Origin: Amycolatopsis thailandensis
GTDB taxonomy: Bacteria > Actinomycetota > Actinomycetes > Mycobacteriales > Pseudonocardiaceae
Assembly (NCBI RefSeq): GCF_002234405.1
Contig: NZ_NMQT01000091.1
Span: 17,283-81,282, forward strand
Reading direction: 5' to 3'
DNA: 64,000 nucleotides
Below, in pieces: positions 25,138 through 33,411 of the stretch (positions are counted from its first letter, which is position 1; the number at the start of each line of letters is the position of its first letter). The notes beneath the pieces are model-generated. The model ran no database searches and was not told where the DNA came from. It saw nothing but the letters and a program-made list of their open reading frames with translations. Position numbers and translations under genes: made by a program.

Positions 25138-25764
25138 GTGACCGACGTGGCGGACCGCAGCGGTGACGAAACCCGCCAGGTGGACAGGTTCGATCAGCGA
25201 CGTGCGCAGCTGGCGATGTCGGCGCTGGTCACGTTGTCCGAATTGGGCTACGCGCGCACGAGCCTGCGGGAGATCGCGCAGAACTCCGAGTTCTCCCACG
25301 GAGTACTGCATTACTACTTCCGGAACAAGGCCGAGCTGATCACCTACTGCGTCAAGCAGTACAAGGCCGAATGCGTCACCCGGTACGACCGGATAGTCGA
25401 GACTTCGGAGACCGCCGAAGAACTGAAGCTGGCCTTCGGCGCCGCGACGGCGAGCACGTTGCGCGAGAGCGCCCGGCTTCATCGGCTCTGGTACGACCTG
25501 CGCAACCAGAGCCTGTTCGAAAAGCTGTTCCAGACCGATGTGCTCGCCATCGACGAGACACTCGAACTGATGATCTGGCGAGTCGTGTCCCGGTACGCGG
25601 AACTGCTGGGCAAGCCGTTGGATCTCGCCCCGTCGACGACGTACGCGCTCTTCGACGGCCTGTTCCAGCAAGGGCTGCTGAAACACCTCGCCGGCCGGGA
25701 GGACGCGGCGAGGTGCCTTCAGGACTCGGTGGGGCAGGTGCTGGCGCGGCTTTTCACCACTTGA
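25138..25764 (+). CDS. TetR-family transcriptional regulator
   Basis: 208 residues from GTG 25138 (GTG 25093 is an alternative). The TetR helix-turn-helix is TSLREIAQNSEFSHGVLHYY followed by FRNKAELI. A helical ligand-binding domain follows (about 85-205). It overlaps the end of the convergent membrane-protein gene by 11 bp. Target unknown. Confidence 0.87.
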   Translation: MTDVADRSGDETRQVDRFDQRRAQLAMSALVTLSELGYARTSLREIAQNSEFSHGVLHYYFRNKAELITYCVKQYKAECVTRYDRIVETSETAEELKLAFGAATASTLRESARLHRLWYDLRNQSLFEKLFQTDVLAIDETLELMIWRVVSRYAELLGKPLDLAPSTTYALFDGLFQQGLLKHLAGREDAARCLQDSVGQVLARLFTT

Positions 25765-26704
25765 CGGTCGGATACCAGATGACGCCGGTCCGGCCGAGCA
25801 CACGCAGATCCCAGTACAGCAGTGTGAACGTGCCGGCGACCAGCAGCGCGGCGCCGGTCACCACGGCGATCCTGGCGGGTTTCGCGAGCATCCACCGTTG
25901 CAACCGCCCGCCCGTGCCGTGGGTGAGCAGCAGGAACAACAACGCCATGACCAGGATGTTGCCGACCGATTGGAGGGCGAACGCGGCGGCACCGTAGAAG
26001 ACATTGTGGCTTTCGGCCGCGCTGCGGAACATCATCCGGAACAGCGGGAACGGCCTGCCGATCAGGAACCCGCCGATGAGCGCGCCCATCAGGACGAGCG
26101 GCGCGTGCGGGAACCGGCGGGTGAGCCCGGCGATCGGGTTGCGGACGATACCGACGGAAGCCAGCCCCAGCACGATGAACACGATCCCGATCACGCCGTA
26201 GACGATCATCGACTGGATGTTCCGCGGGGTGAGGCCGCTCGGCGACGAAGCGGTCGAGAACTGCGGCATCCGCGTGCCGACGAGCGCGACGATCACGCCG
26301 TACACCACGGAAACCGTCAGCATCCCCGTCGCGATCCAGCCCAGCGGCTTCAAGGTGTCGACGAACTTCGGCCGCCCGGAGGTCTCTCCGCCGACAAGCG
26401 GAGCGACAGCACCGAAGGCTGCGATGTTGCACGCGGTGAAGGTTCCGGCGAGTCCCGAGACGAACGCGAAGAGCGTCCCGGCGAGGACACCGCCGATCGG
26501 GGTCTCCTTGGCGTTGTGCCCCAGGAGGGTGTTGGCGACACTGTCGCCGATCACACTGTCCACAAAGGGCGCGGACCAGATGATCGTCAGCGCGAAACCG
26601 GCGAGGACGGACCAAGCCACCACTCGCCACCGATGCTCCGGATACGGTCCGGAACCGAGGAAATTCGCTTGTGGGGTAACGGGAACGCGTTCGGTGACGG
26701 ACAT
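25754..26704 (-). CDS. Polytopic membrane protein, unrecognised family
   Basis: 316 residues with about eight predicted helices, the first being WRVVAWSVLAGFALTIIW. The segment GTFTACNIAAFGAVAPLVGG has one Cys in a membrane-embedded Gly/Ala-rich stretch that loosely recalls CcdA/DsbD-type proteins, but a second Cys is missing. GGAGGAACGA before ATG 26704 gives a strong start. No partner genes. Function not recognised. Confidence 0.8.
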   Translation of the reverse strand: MSVTERVPVTPQANFLGSGPYPEHRWRVVAWSVLAGFALTIIWSAPFVDSVIGDSVANTLLGHNAKETPIGGVLAGTLFAFVSGLAGTFTACNIAAFGAVAPLVGGETSGRPKFVDTLKPLGWIATGMLTVSVVYGVIVALVGTRMPQFSTASSPSGLTPRNIQSMIVYGVIGIVFIVLGLASVGIVRNPIAGLTRRFPHAPLVLMGALIGGFLIGRPFPLFRMMFRSAAESHNVFYGAAAFALQSVGNILVMALLFLLLTHGTGGRLQRWMLAKPARIAVVTGAALLVAGTFTLLYWDLRVLGRTGVIWYPTVKW

Positions 26705-27000
26705 TCGTTCCTCCAGCGGCCGATGGTTCCCCCTGGTGCTCATCGTTGTTCCGCCGTCGAGAGGGCGCCACCTCCAAAGTGCCGATCTTTCGTTGGGCCG
26801 ACCGGCTCCGGGCAATCCGGATTCACTGGTCCGGCGGGTGTCTCAGAGGGAGCCGATACGCTAGGCGCACACGGTGGCCCAGAACGGATCTTCGCCTCTC
26901 GGCATTCGCCGCCGAACTCCGCCAATCGCCGTAGTGGCGCCGGCCATGGACGTCTGAAGACCCGTCGGCGGCCTTGATCCGAACAGAGCCGTGAATCCAT

Positions 27001-27252
27001 GAGTGGCCCGATCCCAACGCCGACGCGGTCCGGACACCGGCGACCCGGCTGCGGGCCCGGACCGGACTCGCGATCGTCGACACCGCGCTTTCACTCGGCC
27101 TGCCCGCGGAACGGCTCCCCGGCTGTCAGGAGATCGCCTCGCTCTACGCCGTCGGCGTCGGCGAGCGGCTGGTGGAGCGGTGGGACCGGATCCATGAATG
27201 GCTCTGGGCGACGCTCACGGTGATCGGTTCCGCGGTGATGGACCAGGGCTGA
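27001..27252 (+). pseudogene. 5'-truncated gene remnant
   Basis: An open frame of 84 codons reads as normal protein (GLAIVDTALSLGLPAERLPG, IASLYAVGVGERLVERW, WLWATLTVIGSAVMDQG) and ends at TGA 27250. It has no usable start near its 5' end: an in-frame stop lies at 26992 and the first GTG is at 27172. Looks like the C-terminal end of a lost gene; family not recognised. Confidence 0.45.
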
Positions 27253-27284
27253 GCACGGAGCTGGTCAAGATCACACCGAACGCG

Positions 27285-27530
27285 ATGTCACCGGTCGTGG
27301 CGGTGCTCATGCCCCCTCCCGGATGGGGAAGGTACCTCTCGTGGATGAACCGGAAACGGGTCCGCCTGGTCCCCACTGACTTTCACACCGCGAGATTACG
27401 GAGCGCGCTCGAATCGTCGGATGCGGTCGTGCTCACCTTCGAACAGCCGCTCGACACCACCGGCGCCACACTGCGCGCGGTGCGCGAATCGAAGAACAAC
27501 CCCTCGTCGTCCGGCCGTCTCTTCCCGTAA
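27285..27530 (+). CDS. Possible small hypothetical protein or remnant
   Basis: 81 codons from ATG 27285 with mostly G/C third positions. The product includes WGRYLSWMNRKRVRLVP and SSDAVVLTFEQPLDTTGATL. No ribosome binding site, no family recognised. Could equally be part of a decayed gene. Confidence 0.25.
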   Translation: MSPVVAVLMPPPGWGRYLSWMNRKRVRLVPTDFHTARLRSALESSDAVVLTFEQPLDTTGATLRAVRESKNNPSSSGRLFP

Positions 27531-27848
27531 AGAATCCCAGGCGCTTTATGACCATTTCAAGGGCATCGACTTCTTGATCGGCACCCGCCGGGAGCTTCGG
27601 AAGCCTACGACAGCTGAGCACCGAAGAACTGGCGTCCGGCTTGCGCCGCCATGAGCGCTTCGCAGTCGTCCGGCGGCGTCGCTGATTCGATACCCGACGT
27701 CCACAAAGTCGAGCGGGTCGTCGAGGCGAGAGTGGAACATGACCGGGTATCCCCGAAAAGCTGAAAGCTCCGCAGTCTCGTGGGATCATCGACGGACGTG
27801 ACAGACACTTGATCCGGCACTGACCGGCTACTGCTCCTGCGGAGGACG

Positions 27849-28721
27849 ATGGACTTCGACGAGGTCGCGGACGAGCTCTACGCCGGCGATCCGGCCGAGT
27901 TCGTACCGGTGCGCAACCAGCGGGCGAAAGAGGCCAAGGCCGCGGGTGAAGCCGCGCTGGCCGAGCGGATCCGCGCGCTCCGGAAACCCACCCTCGCGGC
28001 TACGATCCTCAATCGCCGGGCTGGCTCCCCGGAGCTGGCGGAGCTGGCCAGACTGGGTGACGACCTGCGCAAGGCGCATTCGGCGCTGGCGGGCGCGGAA
28101 CTGCGCAAGCTCACCCGGCGGCGTCAGGAACTGGTGAACCGGATCCTCCAGGGCGAGCGCTCGATGAGCGAGCCTGTCACCCGCGAAGTCGAAGCGACCC
28201 TCGAAGCCGTCGTGGCCGATCCCGAAGTAGCCGCGCTGGCTTTGGCCGGTCGTCTGAGCAGCGGCGCCGACAGCACCGGCGACCAGTGGCTGACCACCGG
28301 GTTCATCCCGCGGCCGAAGCGCGAGAAACCCGCGCCGGAGCGGGAAAAGCCCGCCACCGTGTCGCATTTGGACGACCGGCGGAAAGCGAAGCGCGAAGCC
28401 GCCGAAAAGGCCGAGCAGAAGCGGATCGCCAAGGCCCGCGAAGAGGCCGAACTCGAACAGAAACGACTTGCGGAGTTCAACCGGCTCCGGCGCGAGGCGG
28501 CCGATCTCGTGAAGGCCTGCAAACAGGCCGAAATCGACCTCGCCCGCGCCGAGCGCCGCACCGAGAAAGCCACGGAGAAGGCGAACGAGCTCCGGCGGCG
28601 GCTCGCCGACGCCGAACTCGAGGAAGAGACTGCGAACGACGAGACCACCGCCGCGCAGACCGTCTTGGACGATCTGCGCGCCGAAGCGGAACGGATCGAC
28701 GAGGCGCTCAAGCAGTTCTAG
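27849..28721 (+). CDS. Coiled-coil protein of unknown function
   Basis: 290 residues. The N-terminal 130 residues form a conserved-looking helical domain (DELYAGDPAEFVPVRNQRAK). A Pro/Lys linker follows (about 152-170), then a long Glu/Lys/Arg/Ala coiled coil (about 175-288). Resembles actinobacterial proteins annotated only as hypothetical. Strong GGAGG just before ATG 27849. Its stop overlaps the stop of the next, convergent gene by 4 bp. Confidence 0.78.
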   Translation: MDFDEVADELYAGDPAEFVPVRNQRAKEAKAAGEAALAERIRALRKPTLAATILNRRAGSPELAELARLGDDLRKAHSALAGAELRKLTRRRQELVNRILQGERSMSEPVTREVEATLEAVVADPEVAALALAGRLSSGADSTGDQWLTTGFIPRPKREKPAPEREKPATVSHLDDRRKAKREAAEKAEQKRIAKAREEAELEQKRLAEFNRLRREAADLVKACKQAEIDLARAERRTEKATEKANELRRRLADAELEEETANDETTAAQTVLDDLRAEAERIDEALKQF

Positions 28722-29281
28722 GCGGGCTGACGTTCGCGGGCCCGTGTCGCGGTCACCCGGCGTCCATGAGCCGTCTTCCCGCCGGGCTTGTACACCGAAA
28801 GCACGGTCATGGTCAGGTACATCGTCGAGGACACGATGATCGGATAGAACCCGTCCACCCGGCGGCCCGCCGGTACCAGCACACCATCCATAGTGGACTC
28901 GGCCGCCGCCGCCAGCTCACGCAGCCCCGGCAGCAGGGAGAACAGCGTCAACCCGGTCGCGATCAGGGTCAGCACGAGCTTGATCGCGACCCACTTGTAC
29001 CGGACCAGTCCCCATTTCGTGCCGACGCTGAGCACGATCCCGCTGACCAGGGCGGTCAGGCTCACCGGCACCAGGAGGTAACCGCCGATCTGGTCCATCA
29101 TCAAGATCGCCGCGTGCTGACGCCGGGCGTCTTCGGTGAACACGGAGGTGAAGGTCAGGACCGCGTTCACCAGGGTGATCCCGAGCCAGCCGAGCGACGA
29201 GACGACATGGACGACGAGGACGAACTTCCGCCACCGCGGGCTGAGCGTCATCGGCGGTCGCCGCACTGTGGAAGTACTCAT
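28718..29281 (-). CDS. DUF2269-like membrane protein
   Basis: 187 residues with four hydrophobic helices. The first is preceded by a basic N-terminus (WRKFVLVVHVVSSLGWLGIT) and the next ones are around GGYLLVPVSLTALVSGIVLS and YKWVAIKLVLTLIATGLTLF. His and Gly in the first helix fit the DUF2269-like group, function unknown. C-terminal tail is basic. Confidence 0.75.
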   Translation of the reverse strand: MSTSTVRRPPMTLSPRWRKFVLVVHVVSSLGWLGITLVNAVLTFTSVFTEDARRQHAAILMMDQIGGYLLVPVSLTALVSGIVLSVGTKWGLVRYKWVAIKLVLTLIATGLTLFSLLPGLRELAAAAESTMDGVLVPAGRRVDGFYPIIVSSTMYLTMTVLSVYKPGGKTAHGRRVTATRARERQPA

Positions 29282-29338
29282 GCGCCCAGTTTTCCGGCGG
29301 GCGGGGCTTCCGTCGTCCGTCGGGGAGCGGCACCTCGG

Positions 29339-29851
29339 CTACGTATCGCGCAGTACGAGCCCTCGGAGGTACGCGGCCTGCCCGGCGTGCTGGAGGTCGT
29401 CGGAAAGCACGCTGACCAGCCGAACGCCGAGGGTGACGGGCGGGTCCCAGGCGTCGTCGACGATCCGGTCGAGGTCGTCCTCGCCGAGGCCCGCGACCCA
29501 GGCCGCCGTCGCTTCGTGCACCGCGTCGTAGTACCCGGTCAGCAGGTCGGCGGAGTCGACCCGGACCGCGTCGACGTCCTCGGGACGGTGCCCGTAGCCG
29601 ATGTCGGCCGCGGGGAACGGCAGGGCGAACCGGTCCAGCCAGCCCTGCGAGGTCCAGAGCTGCTCGGTGCCCATCAGGCCGGCGATGTGGTCGTCCTGCA
29701 CCCGGGTCAGATGCCAGACCAGCCAGGCGATCGTGTTCGCGCCCGGTGCCGGGCTCCAGGCCAGCTGCCCGGCGTCGAGGTCCTCGACGGATCCGTGTAC
29801 GACCTCCTGGACGCGGCCGAATCCGTCGGCCACCACTTCGGCCAGTTTCAT
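29339..29851 (-). CDS. DinB/DUF664-family protein (mycothiol-transferase-like)
   Basis: 170 residues, four-helix DinB fold. The first metal-ligand His is in IAWLVWHLTRVQDDH and the last in DDLQHAGQAAYLRGLV, the usual DinB triad layout. Actinobacterial members include mycothiol-dependent S-transferases. GGAAGGGGA before ATG 29851 fixes the start. Divergent from an ArsR gene. Confidence 0.85.
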   Translation of the reverse strand: MKLAEVVADGFGRVQEVVHGSVEDLDAGQLAWSPAPGANTIAWLVWHLTRVQDDHIAGLMGTEQLWTSQGWLDRFALPFPAADIGYGHRPEDVDAVRVDSADLLTGYYDAVHEATAAWVAGLGEDDLDRIVDDAWDPPVTLGVRLVSVLSDDLQHAGQAAYLRGLVLRDT

Positions 29852-29917
29852 CGATTCCCCTTCCGGTGTGTCCCGTCCACGATGCCACCGCAAGGTGACC
29901 CCTGCCTTGCACCCTTG

Positions 29918-29927
29918 ACTTATATAA
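29918..29927. promoter_or_regulatory. AT-rich palindrome between dinB and arsR
   Basis: CTTATATAAG, a perfect 10-bp palindrome in an otherwise GC-rich 99-bp divergent gap, with TTGACT just overlapping it. Candidate operator for the adjacent ArsR-type regulator. Confidence 0.45.
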
Positions 29928-29950
29928 GCCCAGGCCGTGATAGTTGCCGG

Positions 29951-30307
29951 ATGCACGCGTTCGACGTCCTGGGGGATCCGGTGCGCCGCCGGATCCTGGA
30001 GCTGCTGACGGGCGGGGAACTGAGTTCCGGTGACGTGACCACGGTGGTGCGCGCCGAATTCGGCATCTCGCAGCCCGCGGTCTCCCAGCATCTGCGTGTC
30101 CTGCGCGAAAACGGCTTCACCACGGTCCGCGCCGAGGGCGCGCGACGGCTGTACTCGGTGGATCCCGGCCCGCTCAAGGAGATCGACGGCTGGCTGGAGC
30201 AGTACCGGCGGTTCTGGACCGGTCCGCTCGACGCGCTCGCCACCGAAATCGCGCGCGGCCGTCGCGAACGCCGGAAGGCCGCCGAGGAGGACCAGGACAG
30301 CGCCTAA
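29951..30307 (+). CDS. ArsR-family regulator (SdpR-like)
   Basis: 118 residues. It opens MHAFDVLGDPVRRRILELL, with recognition region ISQPAVSQHLRVLRENGFTT and wing EGARRLYSVD. No metal-binding Cys/His cluster is seen, and the C-terminus (WLEQYRRFWTGPLDAL) is typical of the non-metal SdpR/autorepressor type often paired with DinB or AHSA1 genes. Probably regulates the divergent DinB gene. Confidence 0.9.
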   Translation: MHAFDVLGDPVRRRILELLTGGELSSGDVTTVVRAEFGISQPAVSQHLRVLRENGFTTVRAEGARRLYSVDPGPLKEIDGWLEQYRRFWTGPLDALATEIARGRRERRKAAEEDQDSA

Positions 30308-30316
30308 GCTCTCCCC

Positions 30317-31147
30317 ATGCGCAAGCAGTGGGGGCGCGCGGTGGTGATCGCCGTCGCGAGCGTCGTCATCGTGCTGGGGCTCGTCTTCGCGGTCACGATG
30401 CGGCGCGGGAAATCCGACGGTATGGGCTGGCTCTCGGCCGAGCAGGCCCCGATCAGCACACCGAAGACGCCGTCGTACTCGACCGCCGCACCCATTCCCA
30501 CGACGCGGCCGACGTTGACCGTCGACAGCGGCTGCCGTCTCGGCCAGGGCCCCGCCGAGCTCGACCCGGTTCCCGAGGCCACCACCCGCCGGGTGAACGC
30601 CGCCTGGGACCGCGTCGAACGCTGGCTCAAGGCCAAGGCGCCGACGACGGCGGCGACCCTCCGCCCGCCGGCGACGATCGCACGGATCACCGAAGCCCAA
30701 CGGCGTAGCGGCGTCGCCTTCCCCGCCGAACTTGTCGCGTCTCTTCTGCGGCACGACGGCGTTTCGGGCATGGGTGACAGTTTCGCCCTTCCGCCGTTCC
30801 ACCACCTCGCCTCAGCGGAAACCTTGGAAGGCCAGGCGAAGGTCATGTGCGAGGTGCTGAACTCGAGCGGGTCGGACGACAGCGTCGGTTACTGGTGGCA
30901 CGGGCGGTTCGTGCCGATCGCCGTCAACGGCGGGGGCGACGGCCTGTTCCTCGACCAGCGCACCGCCACCGGGCGGCTCGGCGAGTGGGACCACGAGGGA
31001 TCGGTGAGTTTCGATCACTGGCCGCCCACCCTGACCGAACTGCTGGAGCAGACCGCGACAGCGCTCGAAACCGGGGGGCCGGTCATCCACGGCTACCGGC
31101 CGGTCGTCACCGAAAACCGGGCGCTGGACTGGGACATCCCGCGCTGA
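30317..31147 (+). CDS. Membrane-anchored SMI1/KNR4-family protein
   Basis: 276 residues. One N-terminal transmembrane helix (about 8-27), a Pro/Thr-rich linker (about 45-70), then an SMI1/KNR4 domain (about 110-260) with ITEAQRRSGVAFPAELVASL and WWHGRFVPIAVNGGGDGLFL. The family often acts as immunity or regulatory proteins in polymorphic toxin systems, but no toxin is adjacent. The helix suggests the domain sits outside the membrane. Confidence 0.85.
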   Translation: MRKQWGRAVVIAVASVVIVLGLVFAVTMRRGKSDGMGWLSAEQAPISTPKTPSYSTAAPIPTTRPTLTVDSGCRLGQGPAELDPVPEATTRRVNAAWDRVERWLKAKAPTTAATLRPPATIARITEAQRRSGVAFPAELVASLLRHDGVSGMGDSFALPPFHHLASAETLEGQAKVMCEVLNSSGSDDSVGYWWHGRFVPIAVNGGGDGLFLDQRTATGRLGEWDHEGSVSFDHWPPTLTELLEQTATALETGGPVIHGYRPVVTENRALDWDIPR

Positions 31148-31195
31148 GGTGCGCGGCCGTGTCGACTGTCGGACCCCGCCCCTAGAATCGTCCGG

Positions 31196-33028
31196 GTGGC
31201 AGCCCCCGACATCGGTACCTCGGAAGCCCTCGAAACGCTGAACCGCGTCTTCGGCTATGACGACTTCCGCGGTGACCAGCACGCGATCGTCGAACACGTC
31301 ATCGCAGGCGGTGACGCGCTCGTCCTCATGCCCACCGGCGGCGGGAAGTCGTTGTGCTACCAGATCCCCGCGCTGGTGCGGCCCGGGGTCGGCGTGGTCA
31401 TCTCACCGCTGATCGCGCTGATGCAGGACCAGGTCGACGCCCTGCGCAACCTCGGCGTGCGCGCGGGATTCCTCAACTCGACCCAGGACTACACCGAGCG
31501 GAACAAGGTCGAGGCCGCGTTCCTCGCCGGTGAGCTGGACCTGCTGTACCTCGCCCCGGAACGGCTTTCGGTCGAGTCCACGGTGCGGCTGCTCGACCGC
31601 GGCAAGATCTCGCTGTTCGCGATCGACGAGGCGCACTGCGTCTCCCAGTGGGGTCACGACTTCCGGCCCGACTACCTGATGCTGTCCGCGGTGCACGAGC
31701 GCTGGCCGGACGTGCCGAGGATCGCGCTCACCGCCACGGCCACCAAGACGACGCACGCCGAGATCGCGTCCCGGCTCAACCTCGAAGACGCGCGGCATTT
31801 CGTCGCGAGCTTCGACCGGCCGAACATCCAGTACCGGATCGTCGGCAAGAACTCGCCGCAGCGCCAGCTGCTGGAGCTGCTGCGCACCGAGCACAAGGGC
31901 GACGCCGGGATCGTCTACTGCCTGTCCCGGAATTCGGTGGAGAAGACCGCGGACTTCCTGGTGGAAAACGGGATCCCGGCGGTTCCCTATCACGCCGGGC
32001 TGGACGCGCGGACGCGCGCGAAGCACCAGTCGCGATTCCTGCGCGAGGACGGGCTGACAGTGGTCGCGACGATCGCGTTCGGCATGGGCATCGACAAACC
32101 GGACGTACGGTTCGTCGCGCATCTGGACCTGCCGAAGTCCGTCGAGGGCTACTACCAGGAGACAGGTCGTGCGGGCCGGGACGGCCTGCCGTCGACGGCG
32201 TGGCTGGCGTACGGCCTCCAGGACGTCGTCCAGCAGCGCAAGATGATCGACATGTCGGAGGGATCCGACGCGCACAAGCGGCAGCAGAGCGCCCATCTCA
32301 ACGCGATGCTGGCGCTGTGCGAGACGGTCGAATGCCGCCGGGTGCAGGTGCTGACCTACTTCGGGCAGCGGAGTGAGCCCTGCGGCAACTGCGACACCTG
32401 CCTGGCGCCGCCGGAGACATGGGACGGCACGATCCCGGCGCAGAAGCTCCTCTCCACCATCGTCCGGCTCCAGAACGAGCGGCGGCAGAAGTTCGGCGCG
32501 GGACAGATCATCGACATCCTGCTCGGCAAGTCGACGCCGAAGGTGACCCAGCACCGGCACGACTCGCTGAAGGTCTTCGGGATCGGCACGGAGCTGAAGG
32601 AGCCCGAGTGGCGGGCCGTGGTCCGGCAGCTGCTGGCGCAGGGGCTCGCCGCCGTCGAGGGCGACTACGGCTCGCTCGTGCTGACCGAGGGCAGCGCCGA
32701 GGTGCTGAACGGGCAGCGGAAGGTCCAGCTGCGCCGGGAGCCGGAGCGGGCGGCCAAGGCCGCGGCCCGGTCCAGCGCGAAGAAGGCCGCGGCCGCCGAC
32801 ATGCCCGCCGAAGCGGCGCCGGTGTTCGAACTGCTGCGTTCGTGGCGAGCCGCGGCGGCGAAGGAGCAGGGAGTGCCCGCGTACGTGATCTTCCACGACG
32901 CGACCCTGCGCCAGATCGCCACCAAACGGCCCGCCACGCTGCAGGAGCTGGGTACGGTCAGCGGCGTCGGTGAGAACAAGCTCGCGAAGTACGGCGAGCA
33001 GATCCTCGAGACGCTCGCCGACGCCTAG
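31196..33028 (+). CDS. recQ: ATP-dependent DNA helicase RecQ
   Basis: 610 residues. Walker A MPTGGGKSLCYQ (Lys 51), DEAH box at 144-147 within AIDEAHCVSQWGHDFRP, motif III TATATKTT, and motif VI YQETGRAGRDGLPS. A zinc-binding region follows with four Cys (CETVEC, PCGNCDTC). After the RQC winged helix comes an Ala/Lys linker and a C-terminal HRDC domain (about 540-608). Unwinds DNA 3' to 5' in recombination repair. GTG 31196. Confidence 0.96.
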   Translation: MAAPDIGTSEALETLNRVFGYDDFRGDQHAIVEHVIAGGDALVLMPTGGGKSLCYQIPALVRPGVGVVISPLIALMQDQVDALRNLGVRAGFLNSTQDYTERNKVEAAFLAGELDLLYLAPERLSVESTVRLLDRGKISLFAIDEAHCVSQWGHDFRPDYLMLSAVHERWPDVPRIALTATATKTTHAEIASRLNLEDARHFVASFDRPNIQYRIVGKNSPQRQLLELLRTEHKGDAGIVYCLSRNSVEKTADFLVENGIPAVPYHAGLDARTRAKHQSRFLREDGLTVVATIAFGMGIDKPDVRFVAHLDLPKSVEGYYQETGRAGRDGLPSTAWLAYGLQDVVQQRKMIDMSEGSDAHKRQQSAHLNAMLALCETVECRRVQVLTYFGQRSEPCGNCDTCLAPPETWDGTIPAQKLLSTIVRLQNERRQKFGAGQIIDILLGKSTPKVTQHRHDSLKVFGIGTELKEPEWRAVVRQLLAQGLAAVEGDYGSLVLTEGSAEVLNGQRKVQLRREPERAAKAAARSSAKKAAAADMPAEAAPVFELLRSWRAAAAKEQGVPAYVIFHDATLRQIATKRPATLQELGTVSGVGENKLAKYGEQILETLADA

Positions 33029-33040
33029 TCCCTAGATGAC

Positions 33041-33259
33041 TCAGTGCTCGTAGGGGCGACGGGGCGGCCGTCCGGTCATCCCGTCGACCTTGCGCACCGC
33101 GCCGTCGATCTGGCTGTGGTACTTGCCCTTGGTCTTGTGGTCGACGAAGGTCGCGGCCTTGTTCACGGCCTTGGACACCTTCTCGGGGTTCTTGCGCACG
33201 TAGGCGCGCACGGCCCCGGCGGTGCCGGCCAGGGCGGTCAACTTCCGCAGTAGAGCCAC
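33041..33259 (-). CDS. MT0933-like antitoxin-family protein
   Basis: 72 residues, basic, mostly helical. The stretch AATFVDHKTKGKYHSQIDGA matches the MT0933-type antitoxin signature (FVDxKTxGKYxxxID). No toxin gene is adjacent, so it may be a solitary paralogue. AAAGGGA upstream supports GTG 33259. It converges on recQ with a 12-bp gap. Confidence 0.8.
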   Translation of the reverse strand: MALLRKLTALAGTAGAVRAYVRKNPEKVSKAVNKAATFVDHKTKGKYHSQIDGAVRKVDGMTGRPPRRPYEH

Positions 33260-33411
33260 GATGGTCCCTTTCCTCGGGGTCGTCTGGTTGCCTGCACAAC
33301 GACCGGTGATGGCCCCTGGGTTCCCCGCAGCGTGCCAAATCACTCATTTCGGATACCAGGTGCCGGAAAACGGGGCGCGCGGCGAGGACGGCGGCCGCTA
33401 AGTTCGGGCTC

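Larger units (their letters stand above)
26705..27848. other. Gene-poor, apparently eroded region
   Basis: About 1.1 kb without a convincing intact gene. 26705-27000 shows nothing coding. 27001-27252 holds a start-less coding remnant. 27285-27530 is coding-like by third-position GC but unrecognised. On the minus strand around 27605-27740 two frames carry protein-like stretches (SATPPDDCEALMAAQAGRQ in one, FHSRLDDPLDFVDVGYRI in another), as if one gene had shifted frame. Confidence 0.55.
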
